This document shows positions 1 to 11,140 of a DNA stretch of 64,000 nt, in pieces (position 1 is the first letter of the stretch; every line of letters begins with the position of its first letter). The position numbers and the translations under genes are program-made. The notes under the pieces were generated by a model. It made no database searches. It saw nothing but the letters and a program-made list of their open reading frames with translations, and had not been told where the DNA came from. This DNA comes from Linnemannia schmuckeri (Eukaryota > Mortierellomycota > Mortierellomycetes > Mortierellales > Mortierellaceae), in the NCBI GenBank assembly GCA_029449235.1, contig JANATG010000003.1, positions 2,542,001 to 2,606,000 of the forward strand, in the 5' to 3' direction.

Positions 1-2760
1 ACTTGAGTTATGAGGAGAAGGAGAAAGGAGAAGGCGCCACGCCGCACACAAACGTCCACAAAGAAAAAAAAACACAGCAAAAAGCAGGCTAGAGTAGACT
101 CCCATTCTCCACCGTCCTACCTCCGACTGAGCACCCCTGCCTTCTTCTGGACATTTCTACCGTTTTTTTTTTATTTTGCAAACGACCAGTCATTCGAGCC
201 ACCGTAAACCTACATCGATGTTCATACGCCCTTGTGGCATTTGACTTTCACTTTTCTTCCCACACGGTTGAGAGGACGGCACATGAGAGTTTGGTTCCTT
301 CTCGATGAAAGTAAGGACTGGGTGGGATGTGAAGTTTGCGAGAGCAAAATCTAAAATGGCTTTTGTCCAATTTCAATCCGTTTCTTTTTGCGCATTTCCA
401 CGATTGAAAAGAAGTGCCGGACCAAGCAGTCGTTCTTCCGATTCCTTCAATAAAAACTAAACTTGAATAAAACCAAAACAACATAAAAAGCTGTCAATGC
501 GGTGCACTTTGCGTGCACAGTTTGTCTCTCTGTGTTTGTTCAGTTCATTAGTGAGATAATTTGCATCAGATTGTTTAGCCCTTCCTCTCAATTTACATTA
601 CACTCTCAGTCCTCCTCGTCTGCATTCTGCATTGTGGTCAAAGGTATCCACTTTTCTAATAATTTACGTTTAAAATGAACGTACCACTCAGTGAACGAAA
701 AGGAGGACAAAAATACGTATTTGAGCGTGGCAGAAGGAACCAAGAACAACTACAACAATTGCGCGAATGAGGACTGACTCCATTCTAGTGCGGCAGAAAT
801 ATTAATCATGAACTTCAGGGCGAACCAGTCAGGCAAAAGAAGAGGGTACCAAGATCAAGTACCCCTGTTTTTGATTATTTTTGTTGTCTACTAACCATAG
901 CCTACCGTTCGATATTTCCGAGAACCCGTTTTTGAGCGTTTAACAGATTAGGGAAAAACATAAAAAAGAAGATTCATGGAGAAGAAGAACCAAAGCGTAA
1001 TTGTCTAGCAGACACAAAAACCAAACAAACAAACGAGAGAATAACGAGTGGATGGAATTAGTTGACACGGATGGGGAAGGGCAACCAAAAGAACAAATAG
1101 GACATGGTCGGCATCTGATGATAGGGCGGTATCAAGAAGTAGGTACTCTCTCCATCCCCAACCAGCTCTTTCCGTCAAATGAAAAGAGCTATTTAAGATG
1201 AAGAGAGCGAGGGAGCGAGAGAGAAAAGCGAGTTGGATTATTTTATTTTGTACACATTCGCTTGTATGCTCCCTGTGAGAGACCCTATTGGCGAAAGGGA
1301 TAGTGTAAATGAGTGAATGAAGGCAAAAAAAGCGGGGAAGTTGGTTTGGCTTTGTTGGTGCTTGGAATTCATAGTTTACGTTATTCCCGATCAGATTTGA
1401 CAACAAACAGTAAAGAAAAATGCTGTGTCTCTTTACTCTGTTTAGATAGAAATAAAAATGTGATTGAAGAGGCTAGAGGACAGAGAGGAAGCAAGCAAAT
1501 GAAGTGGGTGAGAAGGAAGACTCCCTATTGAACGAGGAAGGAAGAAGATCGAAGGACGACACATAGAATTACGCACAAGAAAAAAAAGGAGCTGACAGGC
1601 CAAAGGGCATCCGAGGCGGTGCCTCAACCTATTCGTGCTTTCTCTCTTCGTGGTTAGAGAAAAAAAAATGAAAGGAGTCTATGCTCATCAACAAAACAAA
1701 ATAAAATAAAAAAAAAATGAGCATCTTTCGGTCGGATGGTTGGAACTGAGGTTGGCCCTTGGAAATAGAAAAGTTACTCTATGTATTCAGTTGAGTGATC
1801 TACTTTCATTCTCATTGCCTCTTCGAGCCACCCGACAATCCCAATACCAATCACATCTCGTCCTCTCCTCTCTTTCTTTTCTCTCTCCCTCATTTCTTTT
1901 CACCACCATCTTCTTGGTGGAAGCCTTTTGTCTAATCAACCCCTTATGTTCCTGTCAGCTCAAAAAATATCAGTGTGCAGTTGAGTCCATACACTAAAGC
2001 AAAATAGCAACTGGGTGACTATCTATCGAACCAGGCAGAGAGAGAGGGAAAAAAAAAAGCTACGAGAAGAGCCATCCCATCCCCCAACACTTTCCTTCAT
2101 CCTCGCTCCCAAACTAAATGTCAGATGGCTAGTTTTTTTTGGCCAAGTAAGATAGGACAAGGCTGATACACCTTTCTCCCCTTGTTTCTCTCAGAACCAA
2201 AACCCATAGAAATTGATAGGCCTGAGACAGGCCAGTGAACTTGTTAGCTGGCTGCGGGTTTTCTCGATAATAGGGTTTTTGAGCTTCTCTCACCTTTTTC
2301 GAAGACATAAGCTTCATCAAGCAGCAGTAAAGGAATTCAGAGGAACTTGAGCTGGTATCGAAAGAACGGAAGGGGAAGGGGAATCCTTTCATCCTTGAGA
2401 CCGACCGAAACATCTTTTATGTCACAAGTGGTACCTGGCCCGAGGGATCCATTCTGGGATAGTTTTTGAAAGTTTATTCGTTTTGCATCCGCTCCTTCCA
2501 TTTCCTTTTAGTCTTTCAAGGTTTACTTTTTCTAAGCTCAGTGTGGTAAGCATTTAGAAAGGAGAAAAAGAGAGGAGTAGAAAGTGAGACAGTGGTTTTG
2601 GAGTATGGTACATGCTGGGTGGATGTGCTGCTGCAGGGAATCATATTTCCGCGCATTGCTAATAGGATTCCCATAGAAGTATCGCATATCTACCAATGTT
2701 ATATTTTCCGAACCAAAGGTAGCTTGTTCAGAATTCCCATCCTCTCATTCGTCCGATTGT

Positions 2761-2796
<36 letters not shown>

Positions 2797-4147
2797 TCGT
2801 TCTATCTTTTAGCGCTGTTGTGGCCTGCGCTGCCTTTTGTTTTTGTTGCGAGATAAACAGGTCAATGAGTCGCCATTCATCCATGTCTCGGCTATTCCGT
2901 TCTCTCCTTTTCATCCCTGTTCTTCTTGTTATCCCTTCACGAACTCGCAAACTAAAATACTACGAGCGCGAGTTTCATCCAATTGGTTTACTTTCACAGT
3001 GACATCTAGCTCAGTAATGCTTGCGCTTCTCTCTCACATACACAATGATCCGTGCATCGGTACAAACCTTCTCTCCAAACATTGATTCTGTCTTTATGTT
3101 TCTTCTTCTACTTTCCCTCCACACCTGCGCATAAAACGCCATTACAAGCCCCTTCTCTCCCTTTGTTTGATTCTGGATATCTATTGGTCTAAAATCGTTA
3201 TTGACGCACACACATAGAAGGAACGCATTGTCGATCTCTTTAACCTTACCCACAAGCCAAAAATCAAAATAAAGTATACATAAAGGCAAATCAACTGTCT
3301 TTGCTTTTGGATTCATCGCGTGCCCATCATAGTTTTTGTGGGTTCTTAAGTTCTCCATTTCAGTCTAATCCACTCAAGCATTGTTCTTATTTTTCCTCCC
3401 ACTGTATCCGTACTGTTGTTAGTAAGGTATGGCCTGAAATTCTTTTATTTTTCGCCTTGGTGGGAGAAGGTCACTACATTTCCCTTTTTTTTTTTTTTTT
3501 TTTTTTGAATTCTTACGCCGCATCATGGTTGCCCTTCATCCAAACTCCCAGTTCATCTCTAACAGTACAGAGTGTTGTAATACTCGAGTTTTAATCGCGG
3601 AAAGAGAAAAGAGCAGGGAGCTAAGCATGTTGAACTGTTGTCTGGCAGAACAAGATGAAGGAGAGTAGTTCTTTTGAGCGCCCTATTCGCTCGTTCGAAG
3701 TTCAGAATATATAATATGAAAGACGAAGGAAAAGAGAAAGAGAGAAAGAGAGAATGGATCCATGTCATGCCTGGCAAGGATGCAAACTTGTGGCGGCGAT
3801 GGTTCACCAAAGGAGGAAAGGGAAACTTTTTCGCGTGCAAAAGACTTGCGTGGTATTCGTGTCTGTTGCCACCAATTTGTCAATCACGAACGCGCGCTAA
3901 TGATCAAGAGCGCCCGTCCTGTTCTTTCACAATATCGCCCAAGTCAAACTATTTCATTCACAGTCACGCTGTCACGGGACATGACGCGCGAAGGGCGCTT
4001 GCCCCGTTACGCAACTTTTGTTCTTTTGTTGGACAGTCGACACGCTCTCCTTCACCTTTCTTTCCTTCTCATCAACTTACTGCGACTCGCTCCCATCACT
4101 CAGAATCAGCACTTTTTACATATCCACAAAAGTTATACATACAAAAC
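1..4147. other. Non-coding region upstream of the UBX gene
   Basis: I see no gene here. The open frames on both strands are short, low in complexity and without recognisable domains. The stretch holds a T30 tract at 2762-2791, a T22 tract at 3485-3506 and many A-rich or GA-rich patches. The last few hundred bases before 4148 are probably promoter and 5' leader of the UBX gene, since the start codon sits in an A-rich context (ACAAAACATGG). Confidence 0.6.
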
Positions 4148-5880
4148 ATGGCATCCGACGCTGACCAACTCGTCGAAATGGGCTTCCCCAGGAACCGCGT
4201 GTAAATGACTTGGGCAATTTGACATGCACACACGTCTCAACTCACTTCTTCCACGACAATGACCTGAGCTCTATTGAACCTAACGTCGTCTTCTCTCTCG
4301 AATAACAATATAGTCTGAAGGCACTGAGGGCTACCAAGAACGCAGGACTCCAACCCGCGATGGACTGGTAAGAGAGACTGGATATGATTGGACAGCACAG
4401 TCTTTTTTCGTGTCGCTTGTTTCGTGAAATGCGACTGCGGCGTCGTCTCATTTTTCATAGCGCTGAGACTAAACATTTTCTCTCCCCATGTCGCGCACTT
4501 TTGTTAGGCTAGTGGAGCATTCAGAGGACCCCGATATCGATGACCCTATCCCCGAACATGCCGGAGGCGCGCTCGGTACTGCATCCTCGATCCCTGCTAC
4601 TGGTGGTGATGAGGACTCTACAGAGAAAGGTAGCATTTCTCTCCATAACGTTCATGGCGCCCGCTTTTTTTTTTCTGAACATAATGCCGGACATTGCTGA
4701 AGTAACGGTAGAAGGGCGTTCTCGATTGACCGGCTGATTTTTCTTATGCATTGTGTCTGTGCTTTGTTTTCTTTAGAGGGTGATGTGATCCAGGATGGCG
4801 AGCAGACGGCACAGTCGCTTATCTGCCAGGACTGTCAGATGATTCTTAGAGATGGTAATATTACAGGATGCGAGTGCTTGATGGGTTGCGTAAAAAAAAG
4901 GAATGACCATCGACTTACACAACAATCACCATCTTTTTATTTCCTATTTTGGATAGCTGATGCTGCTCAACGACATGCTATGCGAACGGAGCACGTCAAC
5001 TTTGCAGAGTCCACCACCGTCATCAAGCCTTTGACGTAAGTAGAGCTTTTGGTTTTTTCTTCAGCCAAGCTTCCATTTCTCCGTTTCCCCACCTTCATTG
5101 GTTGCACCAAACACACCACCTATCTCACCCCTTACCATTTTTTCCTATAGCGAGGAGGAGAAGCAGGCCAAGCTTGCAGAACTGAAGCAACGTCTTGCGG
5201 AAAAGCGCGCCGCCAAGGCAGCACAGGACAAGGAGGACCAAAAGACATCGGAGAAGATCCGTCGTAAGGCCGGTCAGGATTTAACTGAGGTCAAGGCCCG
5301 TTTGGAAGAAAAGGAGATGAAGAAGCAGGTCGAGGCCAAGAAGCGGGAGAAGGAACAGGATCGGTTGGCCAAACTGGCGATCAAGGCCAAGATTGATGCC
5401 GACAAGGCTGAGCGCGCAAGGAAGAAGCTGGAAGCCACGACAGGAATCCAGCAGGCGGCTGCTGCTGCTACTGCGGCCGCTGCTGCAGAGGCTGCGGCCA
5501 AGGCGGGGCCTGCAAAGGTCTATACTGAGACTAGGCTGCAGATTCGTCAGCCTGAAGGCCAAGCTCCCATCGTTCACAGTAAGGACATTTTCATATTCAT
5601 TGGCTTGCACAATGTCACGATTATCATCTTTTAAAGAAGGTGAGTCTCTAACCATTGCGCTATTATTTTGTTCCTACATTTTCATCCATAAAAAAAAAAA
5701 GCATTCCAAGCGTCGGATAAGTTGAGTGCAGTGTACGATTTTGTCAGAGGACACCGTCAGGACGCCTTCAAGCTGATGACGACCTTCCCCAGGAAAGTGC
5801 TCGACGGCGACAATCTGGAAAAGTCCTTGAATGATCTCCAGCTCGTCCCCTCTGGCGCCTTGGCCGTCACCCTTAACTAG
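4148..5880 (+). CDS. UBXN1: UBA-UBX domain protein (UBXN1/SAKS1-like p97 adaptor), 330 aa
   Basis: Seven exons join in frame: 4148-4200, 4314-4367, 4508-4629, 4777-4854, 4957-5035, 5151-5578 and 5702-5880. All introns are GT-AG. The protein starts with a UBA-like ubiquitin-binding module (residues 1-40, with an MGFPRNRV loop). A C2H2-type finger follows (C93-x2-C96-x12-H109-x5-H115). Next is a charged Lys/Glu/Ala coiled coil (about 130-230), then a UBX domain to the C-terminus. The TFPR loop at 299-302 is the conserved p97/Cdc48-contacting turn of UBX domains. From family knowledge, such proteins bind ubiquitinated substrates with the UBA and dock on Cdc48/p97, acting in cytosolic proteasomal or ER-associated turnover. 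The architecture and length match animal UBXN1 (SAKS1). The start codon is the first ATG of the UBA frame. The gene is convergent with the dynein gene. The fold assignment is firm; orthology to UBXN1 rather than another UBX adaptor is less certain. Confidence 0.9.
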
Positions 5881-6331
5881 ACTTCTCCTTGTTCCATGTA
5901 TGGGATGCATTGTAGCAAAAGATGACAGGATTGATAGTGTTGTTTTCTAGTAGTGTACAGAATGTCGATATAACAAATGATAAAATAATGATTCGATTAC
6001 GCGGACGAAAATATCTTTGGAGAACGAGATGTTTGTGAGGCATGCATGTCAGCGAGTTTGTTCGACCCGCTTGAAATCTCAAAAATCAATGGACAACTTG
6101 ATCGACAAATGCACTCATTGGATCGTTAAAAAAAATCATGTCTGTATTTCATATGACATTTTCGTGAAGAACAAAGAAGAGTCTGCTACCGAGAAAAAAA
6201 TGAGCGGTTCAAAGCGGCGAAACATATCTGTCAGTGTTCTCCATGACTGGGCTGATTGCTAGTTCATATGTCATGTTTGTGCTGGTTGGTTGTTGATGTA
6301 TGTGTTTTTTTTTTCTTTCTGTAAAACATCA
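5881..6331. other. Convergent 3' spacer between UBX and dynein genes
   Basis: About 450 bases separate two converging genes. It is AT-rich with several A-rich polyadenylation-like stretches on the + strand after the UBX stop (for example around 5975-5990), and a T-rich tract near 6303-6317 that would lie in the 3' UTR of the dynein gene. No coding potential is seen. Confidence 0.6.
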
Positions 6332-9300
6332 TTATGCATCGTTGTTGGCGGGATTGCTGGCAGGTCCCGTAGACGCCGGAGCCGAAGCCGAAGTCGATGA
6401 CACCGCAGAAGCAGAGGGGGCAGAAGCCGAAGCACCAGCAGCACCAGCGCCAGCAGCGCCGAGAGACGAGGAAGGCATGGTACCCTTTCTGGTCATCAAC
6501 GACTGGAAGAAATGCGAAAGTGCCTCGGTTTGAGGTGCGTTTCCGGCCACACCACCAGCGCCGACAGCTCCTGCAGCGCCAGGACGGCCAGTCATAGCTC
6601 CCACAGCACCAGGACGTCCTGCCATGGCTCCCGCAGAAGCCATACCACCCAACGAAGCCGCTGAGGCTGCCGACGCTGGTGGGGAACCCGAGTTGGTCCG
6701 TCCTTGCTCCATCATCATCATAAACTTGGCCGCCGCAGATCCTCCCTCGCCGGTCAGAGCAGGTCCGATCATTCCCGAGGCGCTTCCATTGGCTTTGGTC
6801 TTGTTGGATGTGAATCCCTTCAGGCGCGCCTCAACATCATATGAATCGTATCCGTTCGCGCCAGGGCGACCACCCGCACCTGCACTGCCGACCGAGGATA
6901 CAGGAACTGTAGGGGGTGGACTCGACGCATGGTGGCTGTTAAGCATGGGGGTGTATCCTGATCCAAGAGGCCCAACCACAGGAGGCCCACTGGTTGTTCC
7001 ATGAGCACCATGCAATCCTGCAGATGCTGCTCCTCCCATCGACAATCCTGGCGCCACGCTCGAGCGCTCGTTCGAACGCTGTAACGTCTCAAAGAATCTG
7101 TCCAAGAACACTTGGTCGTCCTCTGCTGTGATGATAGGTTGTATCGTAATTGGCTATTATCATACCACAAAATTTGCAATTGCTCGATTAGTGGTCCTCA
7201 CTCTGATTGCTTGCAAAACATAAAAGCGCTTGTGACATCCGTAAAAAGAAGAGGCTTTGCTTCATGATGGTTTGACTTACAGCATGGCTGCGTTTTGGGT
7301 CGACGATCGTCTCCTCGTACACCTTGCGAGCTCCCTCGACAACTGGGCCATCGGCGGCCTCGCCTTCACCAGTTCCCTTTGCGTCCAAATCCCACCCATC
7401 GGCAACGCCCTCGCAGTCGAATCCATTCCTCAGCACCTTGATCTTTCCAATCGAATCCCATCCAGCAGGAACCATGACCTGATCACGCTCTACCACCTGA
7501 GCTCGCTTCTTGAAGTGAAAGGCCGAAGGCTGCTGAACCTGCGTGTTGTTGAGGGTTGACGGTGTCAAGAGTCGGTGCAAGAGGTACTGGCGAAGGTTGG
7601 CGAATGTATGAGGGTGGTGAATCGAGGTATAAAACAAACTGGCGCCATCTAGTGAGCACCAATAATAAAAACGAGATGAGAGATAGAGTGTTGGCTCAGT
7701 CAGCAAATAGAACTGTAGTCGATGAAGTAGCTGCCCAGCGTACTTTCATCGTGCTCTTTTGTCAATTGCTTCTCCCGTAGATGTCGTTGCTATGATAAAT
7801 GCACCCTTACATTTTAAGCAGATGGTTCTGAGCGACTGCTGAATGTAATCGAATGTTTCCTCCTGATAATCCTGCTCGCGCTCCAAACTGTTGATGTGAT
7901 CAGACTAAGTGTGAACAAAGAAAAGTATTAGTACTCTGGAACATAGCCTGTCCAGTCAAGCCAAATAAGTTTTATCGCCCAATGGCATTTCAACGCCGTG
8001 TACCTTTGTGCAGACAATGACAATGGGCACTCCTGTATTGTTGGTAAGACATCCCTCTGTCAAGGGAAGGAGAACTGACTGAGCATCGGTCGAGCCGAGG
8101 TTGAGCGTCTGGCTCTCGCTGAAGATGGCTGATCCGATAGAAGGGTGAGGCTGTGGTTCGGTGTATTCCTGAAGGAAACGTGCCACTAAAGCCAAGTAAA
8201 GAATACAAATGATACGCCTGTGTTAGGACAATTAAGCACATGGAAGTTTTTGTTGGCATCCTCATTTGCTTGGCCGACCCAAGGCAAAAGTCGCATGTGA
8301 AAGTCTCGTCTCTTCAATCATAGCAACCACACTATCTTGCTCTTTTTGCTCGCTTGTCTCTACTCTCTCTTTTCATCCCCCACTCACTAGGCTAAAGAGA
8401 GCGATAACAAAAAAATGGAAATGTGACCAGTCAAGGGACCCTCGAAATATATATCAATCCAAAGAGTTAGGAGGCACAGACGCCCAAGCAATGAAAAAAC
8501 AGGAAAATGAGAAAAAAAACAAGGATGACTCCCCCTCATCCTTTTTTGTTGTAAAGTCTGCTTTTTTTGGTCCCTGGACGATTTGTTGCATCCCCAACAT
8601 AAAGCACAGACAAATTGTGATGAAATACTCACACTTTTCCTGGAGTTCGTCCATCAATGCCTTGCCCTTTGTCCATGTTGCTGTAGCGACTGCACCCTCC
8701 TGACAGATCTGTTGAAGTGCGCCCTCCAAAACTTTGATCCAGCGTTGCAGAGTCTCCATGAACGTCCATGGCTTTGCCCAATCCAGGACAATCATAATGA
8801 CACAGTCGGCAACCGTCTTTGTATTGAGGCAGTACTTGAGCAGTGCATGGTAGCTCTTGTGCGATCCTGCGACCTGATAGATGCCCAATCTCGCCACCGT
8901 TTCTATCCAGGAAAAAGTGTTGTTGTTATAGAGTAGTAGTTTTAGGTTAGAAGAGTGAGTAAGCAAAAGAAAGCTGGCAATAAGCAATTGGTATCTCTCG
9001 TTCACTTTCGTGCAATCTCGTTCTCCCTCTCTCTTTCGGAGAATGTTGCATGATGTTTATGTTGCCTTTCAATGTTGTCGTCCTCGCAATTGGTATCTCT
9101 GGGTGTGTCTCCCGCTTCCCCGCGAAGAATGTTTCTCGTTGTTTATGTGTTTCTTTTGAATGCCATTGTCCCGACATTGTTTTCTTGGTCGACTTGTTGA
9201 GAGTCCTGCTACCAGACCAGCTTCAATTTGATTCCTCTTGTCCACAGTACAAAGAAAAAAGGTCAAGTCATTTGCTTTGTGTTTCCTTCGAATGAAGGCT

Positions 9301-9969
9301 CATCGCCACCTTCGACCTTGGAGCTTGTTTTCATCGTCACCCTGTTGAGAGTCCTGTTGCCAATACCCAGACCACCCATTTCATCAACGAAGCCAAAACG
9401 ACTAAAGTCGAGAAGTCATGTGAGGCAATGCCTCCACGGTTAACAAGGACAAAAAGCATACCTTCATTCTCATCGTCCTCTACATTCCAGAAGGAATAAC
9501 TCAAGGCCAAGTCATTCTTCTTTTGCGCTCCAGCAAACATATTGTCCTCGCTTGTGCCAGTCCCCATCTCGACCATGACCGGTGCAGAGCCATTGCCGCT
9601 GTTAGCTACCCCATTCGCCCCGCCTCCACCGTGATGGTGACCGTTGATACCCGCAGAACCAGACCCATCAACACCGTTGGCAAGAGCGTCAGAGGAAGGC
9701 TCTGGGAGGGCAGACTTGAGGAGGTCGATGAGGGTTGACTTTCCTGAATGGGGGTCACCGAGGATGATGACATCTTTTGCGGGGACCAGACGGGAGGATG
9801 CGACAGACTTTAGCAGACTGGACCAGACCTCGGTGTTGGCGCTGTTGGGTCCTGCAACTAGGGCTGCTGCTCCTCCAGCTCCTGTAGCAGGGGTCCCGTT
9901 GGCGGTCCCGTTGGCGTCTTGTGAAGCTGGCTTGTCTGGGCCTGAGCCAGTCGAGTTGGTTGCGGCCAT
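6332..9969 (-). CDS. Cytoplasmic dynein light intermediate chain, 747 aa
   Basis: Six exons on the minus strand: 9969-9462, 8902-8633, 8185-8004, 7904-7811, 7648-7281 and 7153-6332. All phases agree. The protein has a Ras-like GTPase fold with a Walker A loop, GDPHSGKST (residues 71-79). Downstream blocks are typical of dynein light intermediate chains: ARLGIYQVAG, the VIVCTKSDH segment, a YGASLFYTS strand and the AEDDQVFLDRFFETLQ segment. This subunit binds the dynein heavy chain and, through its C-terminal part, cargo adaptors for minus-end microtubule transport. It is longer than the usual roughly 400-520 residues for two reasons. There is a Gly/Asn/His-rich insertion just after the P-loop (about 95-145). 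The C-terminal tail of about 230 residues (from about 510) is Gly/Ala/Ser/Pro-rich. The start ATG at 9969 gives a Gly/Ala/Thr-rich leader. Intron 1 (560 nt) holds degenerate internal duplications. Confidence 0.9.
8985..9376. repeat. Degenerate internal duplications inside dynein intron 1
   Basis: A 14-base block, caattggtatctct, occurs at 8985-8998 and again at 9087-9100. Another exact 14-mer, tgttgagagtcctg, occurs at 9195-9208 and 9343-9356 inside longer similar segments (about 9142-9220 and 9275-9376). The intron appears to have grown by partial tandem duplication. No coding content is retained. Confidence 0.6.
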
Positions 9970-11140
9970 TCCAGTCGGGATAAGTGAGGTTAAGGTACTT
10001 GGTATGTGTGAGGTATGAGTGTGTTGAAGAAGGGCTGAGGTGAATAAAGTCGTCCTGTTATTGTAAGTCCTGTGATCCCTGAAGTGTATGTAAGTTTATA
10101 TGTGCAAGTTGTCCTGATGAGTGTGATGTATGTAAATAGAAGAAAGGCGATCAGAGAAAAAAAAAAAAAAAAGAGAAAAGAATAAAAAAGGGACGATGGG
10201 ACAGGAACAGAGAGTGGTTTGATGGGAAAAGGGAAAATAACAGAAAATGAAAGAAAAAAAAGGCACCACTGCAAAAGAAGGAGTCTAAAACTCCTGTCTG
10301 TCAAGGTAAAAGAAAAAATAAAAAAATCTCCTTTTGGACGGTCACTGTCACTGCTCCTTCCTCCGCGTGCCTCGGGGTGCAGTGAAGGGATAACCTTATG
10401 AAGGGGAAAAAAGAAAGTGCCTCAAATCACCTTAGTGACGCAAAACCATGCCACTCCTCTCGCATGGCCTTCAGTCCTTAAAGTGCGTTGTTCATATTGG
10501 CATTCGAATGTAGCCAAATAAGCCAGAGCTCAGTCCCAATATGTGTAGACCACAGTCCACATACTAAAAAAAACGAAGAATGACGCCACCAAACCTTGCG
10601 AGAAAAAGTCGCGCTTAACAGACAGTGCTGGCCAAAGTGACGATTGGTTCAGCGAATTCGTGTTCTGTCCTTCTCACCTTTCAGTGACAACCAACATACT
10701 TGTTCTTGAAAGCAGCCCAATGCTATCCAGTCTCGACAGAAGAGCTACCTCGTTTTGAATGCTCCTCAGACTCTGACCTTTCTCTACTCTGAACAGAGAA
10801 TGATGTGGTGATAACATGCAATGATCGACCATTATAACCATGTGGCATCAGCGAAAGAAAAGTAGACAGGCGGCTGCTTTTACAGATAGCGACGAACGTG
10901 CAACATGAGTATATGTCAGCTATTCTAGGCTGCTCATGAAGGAGCGTGCTATCGCTTGTTTTGAAGACGTAATTGAGCAATGACATGCGGGTGTGTTGTA
11001 TTTTCAGGAATATGATGCTTTTTCACATTCATTAGCGTCGAGCCCCTTTTGAAACCTCCATTTTGCCAGAACACATTTATGAAAAATACAAAAGCACGAA
11101 TTATTTACTTATGGGTTTCATTCTATTCATGTTTTCTTTT
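9970..11140. other. Spacer between dynein 5' end and ACMSD 3' end
   Basis: About 1.17 kb. The 9970-10320 part is the 5' leader and promoter side of the dynein gene. It is pyrimidine-rich on the sense (minus) strand and contains an A-run at 10158-10172. The 10400-11140 part is unremarkable sequence that should include the 3' UTR of the minus-strand ACMSD gene. No additional gene is visible. Confidence 0.55.

Noticed and set aside
3674..4204. 176-codon open frame ending in the UBA sequence
   Set aside because: Only the last 18 codons from the ATG at 4148 match the UBA domain. The upstream part is random peptide and is treated as leader sequence.
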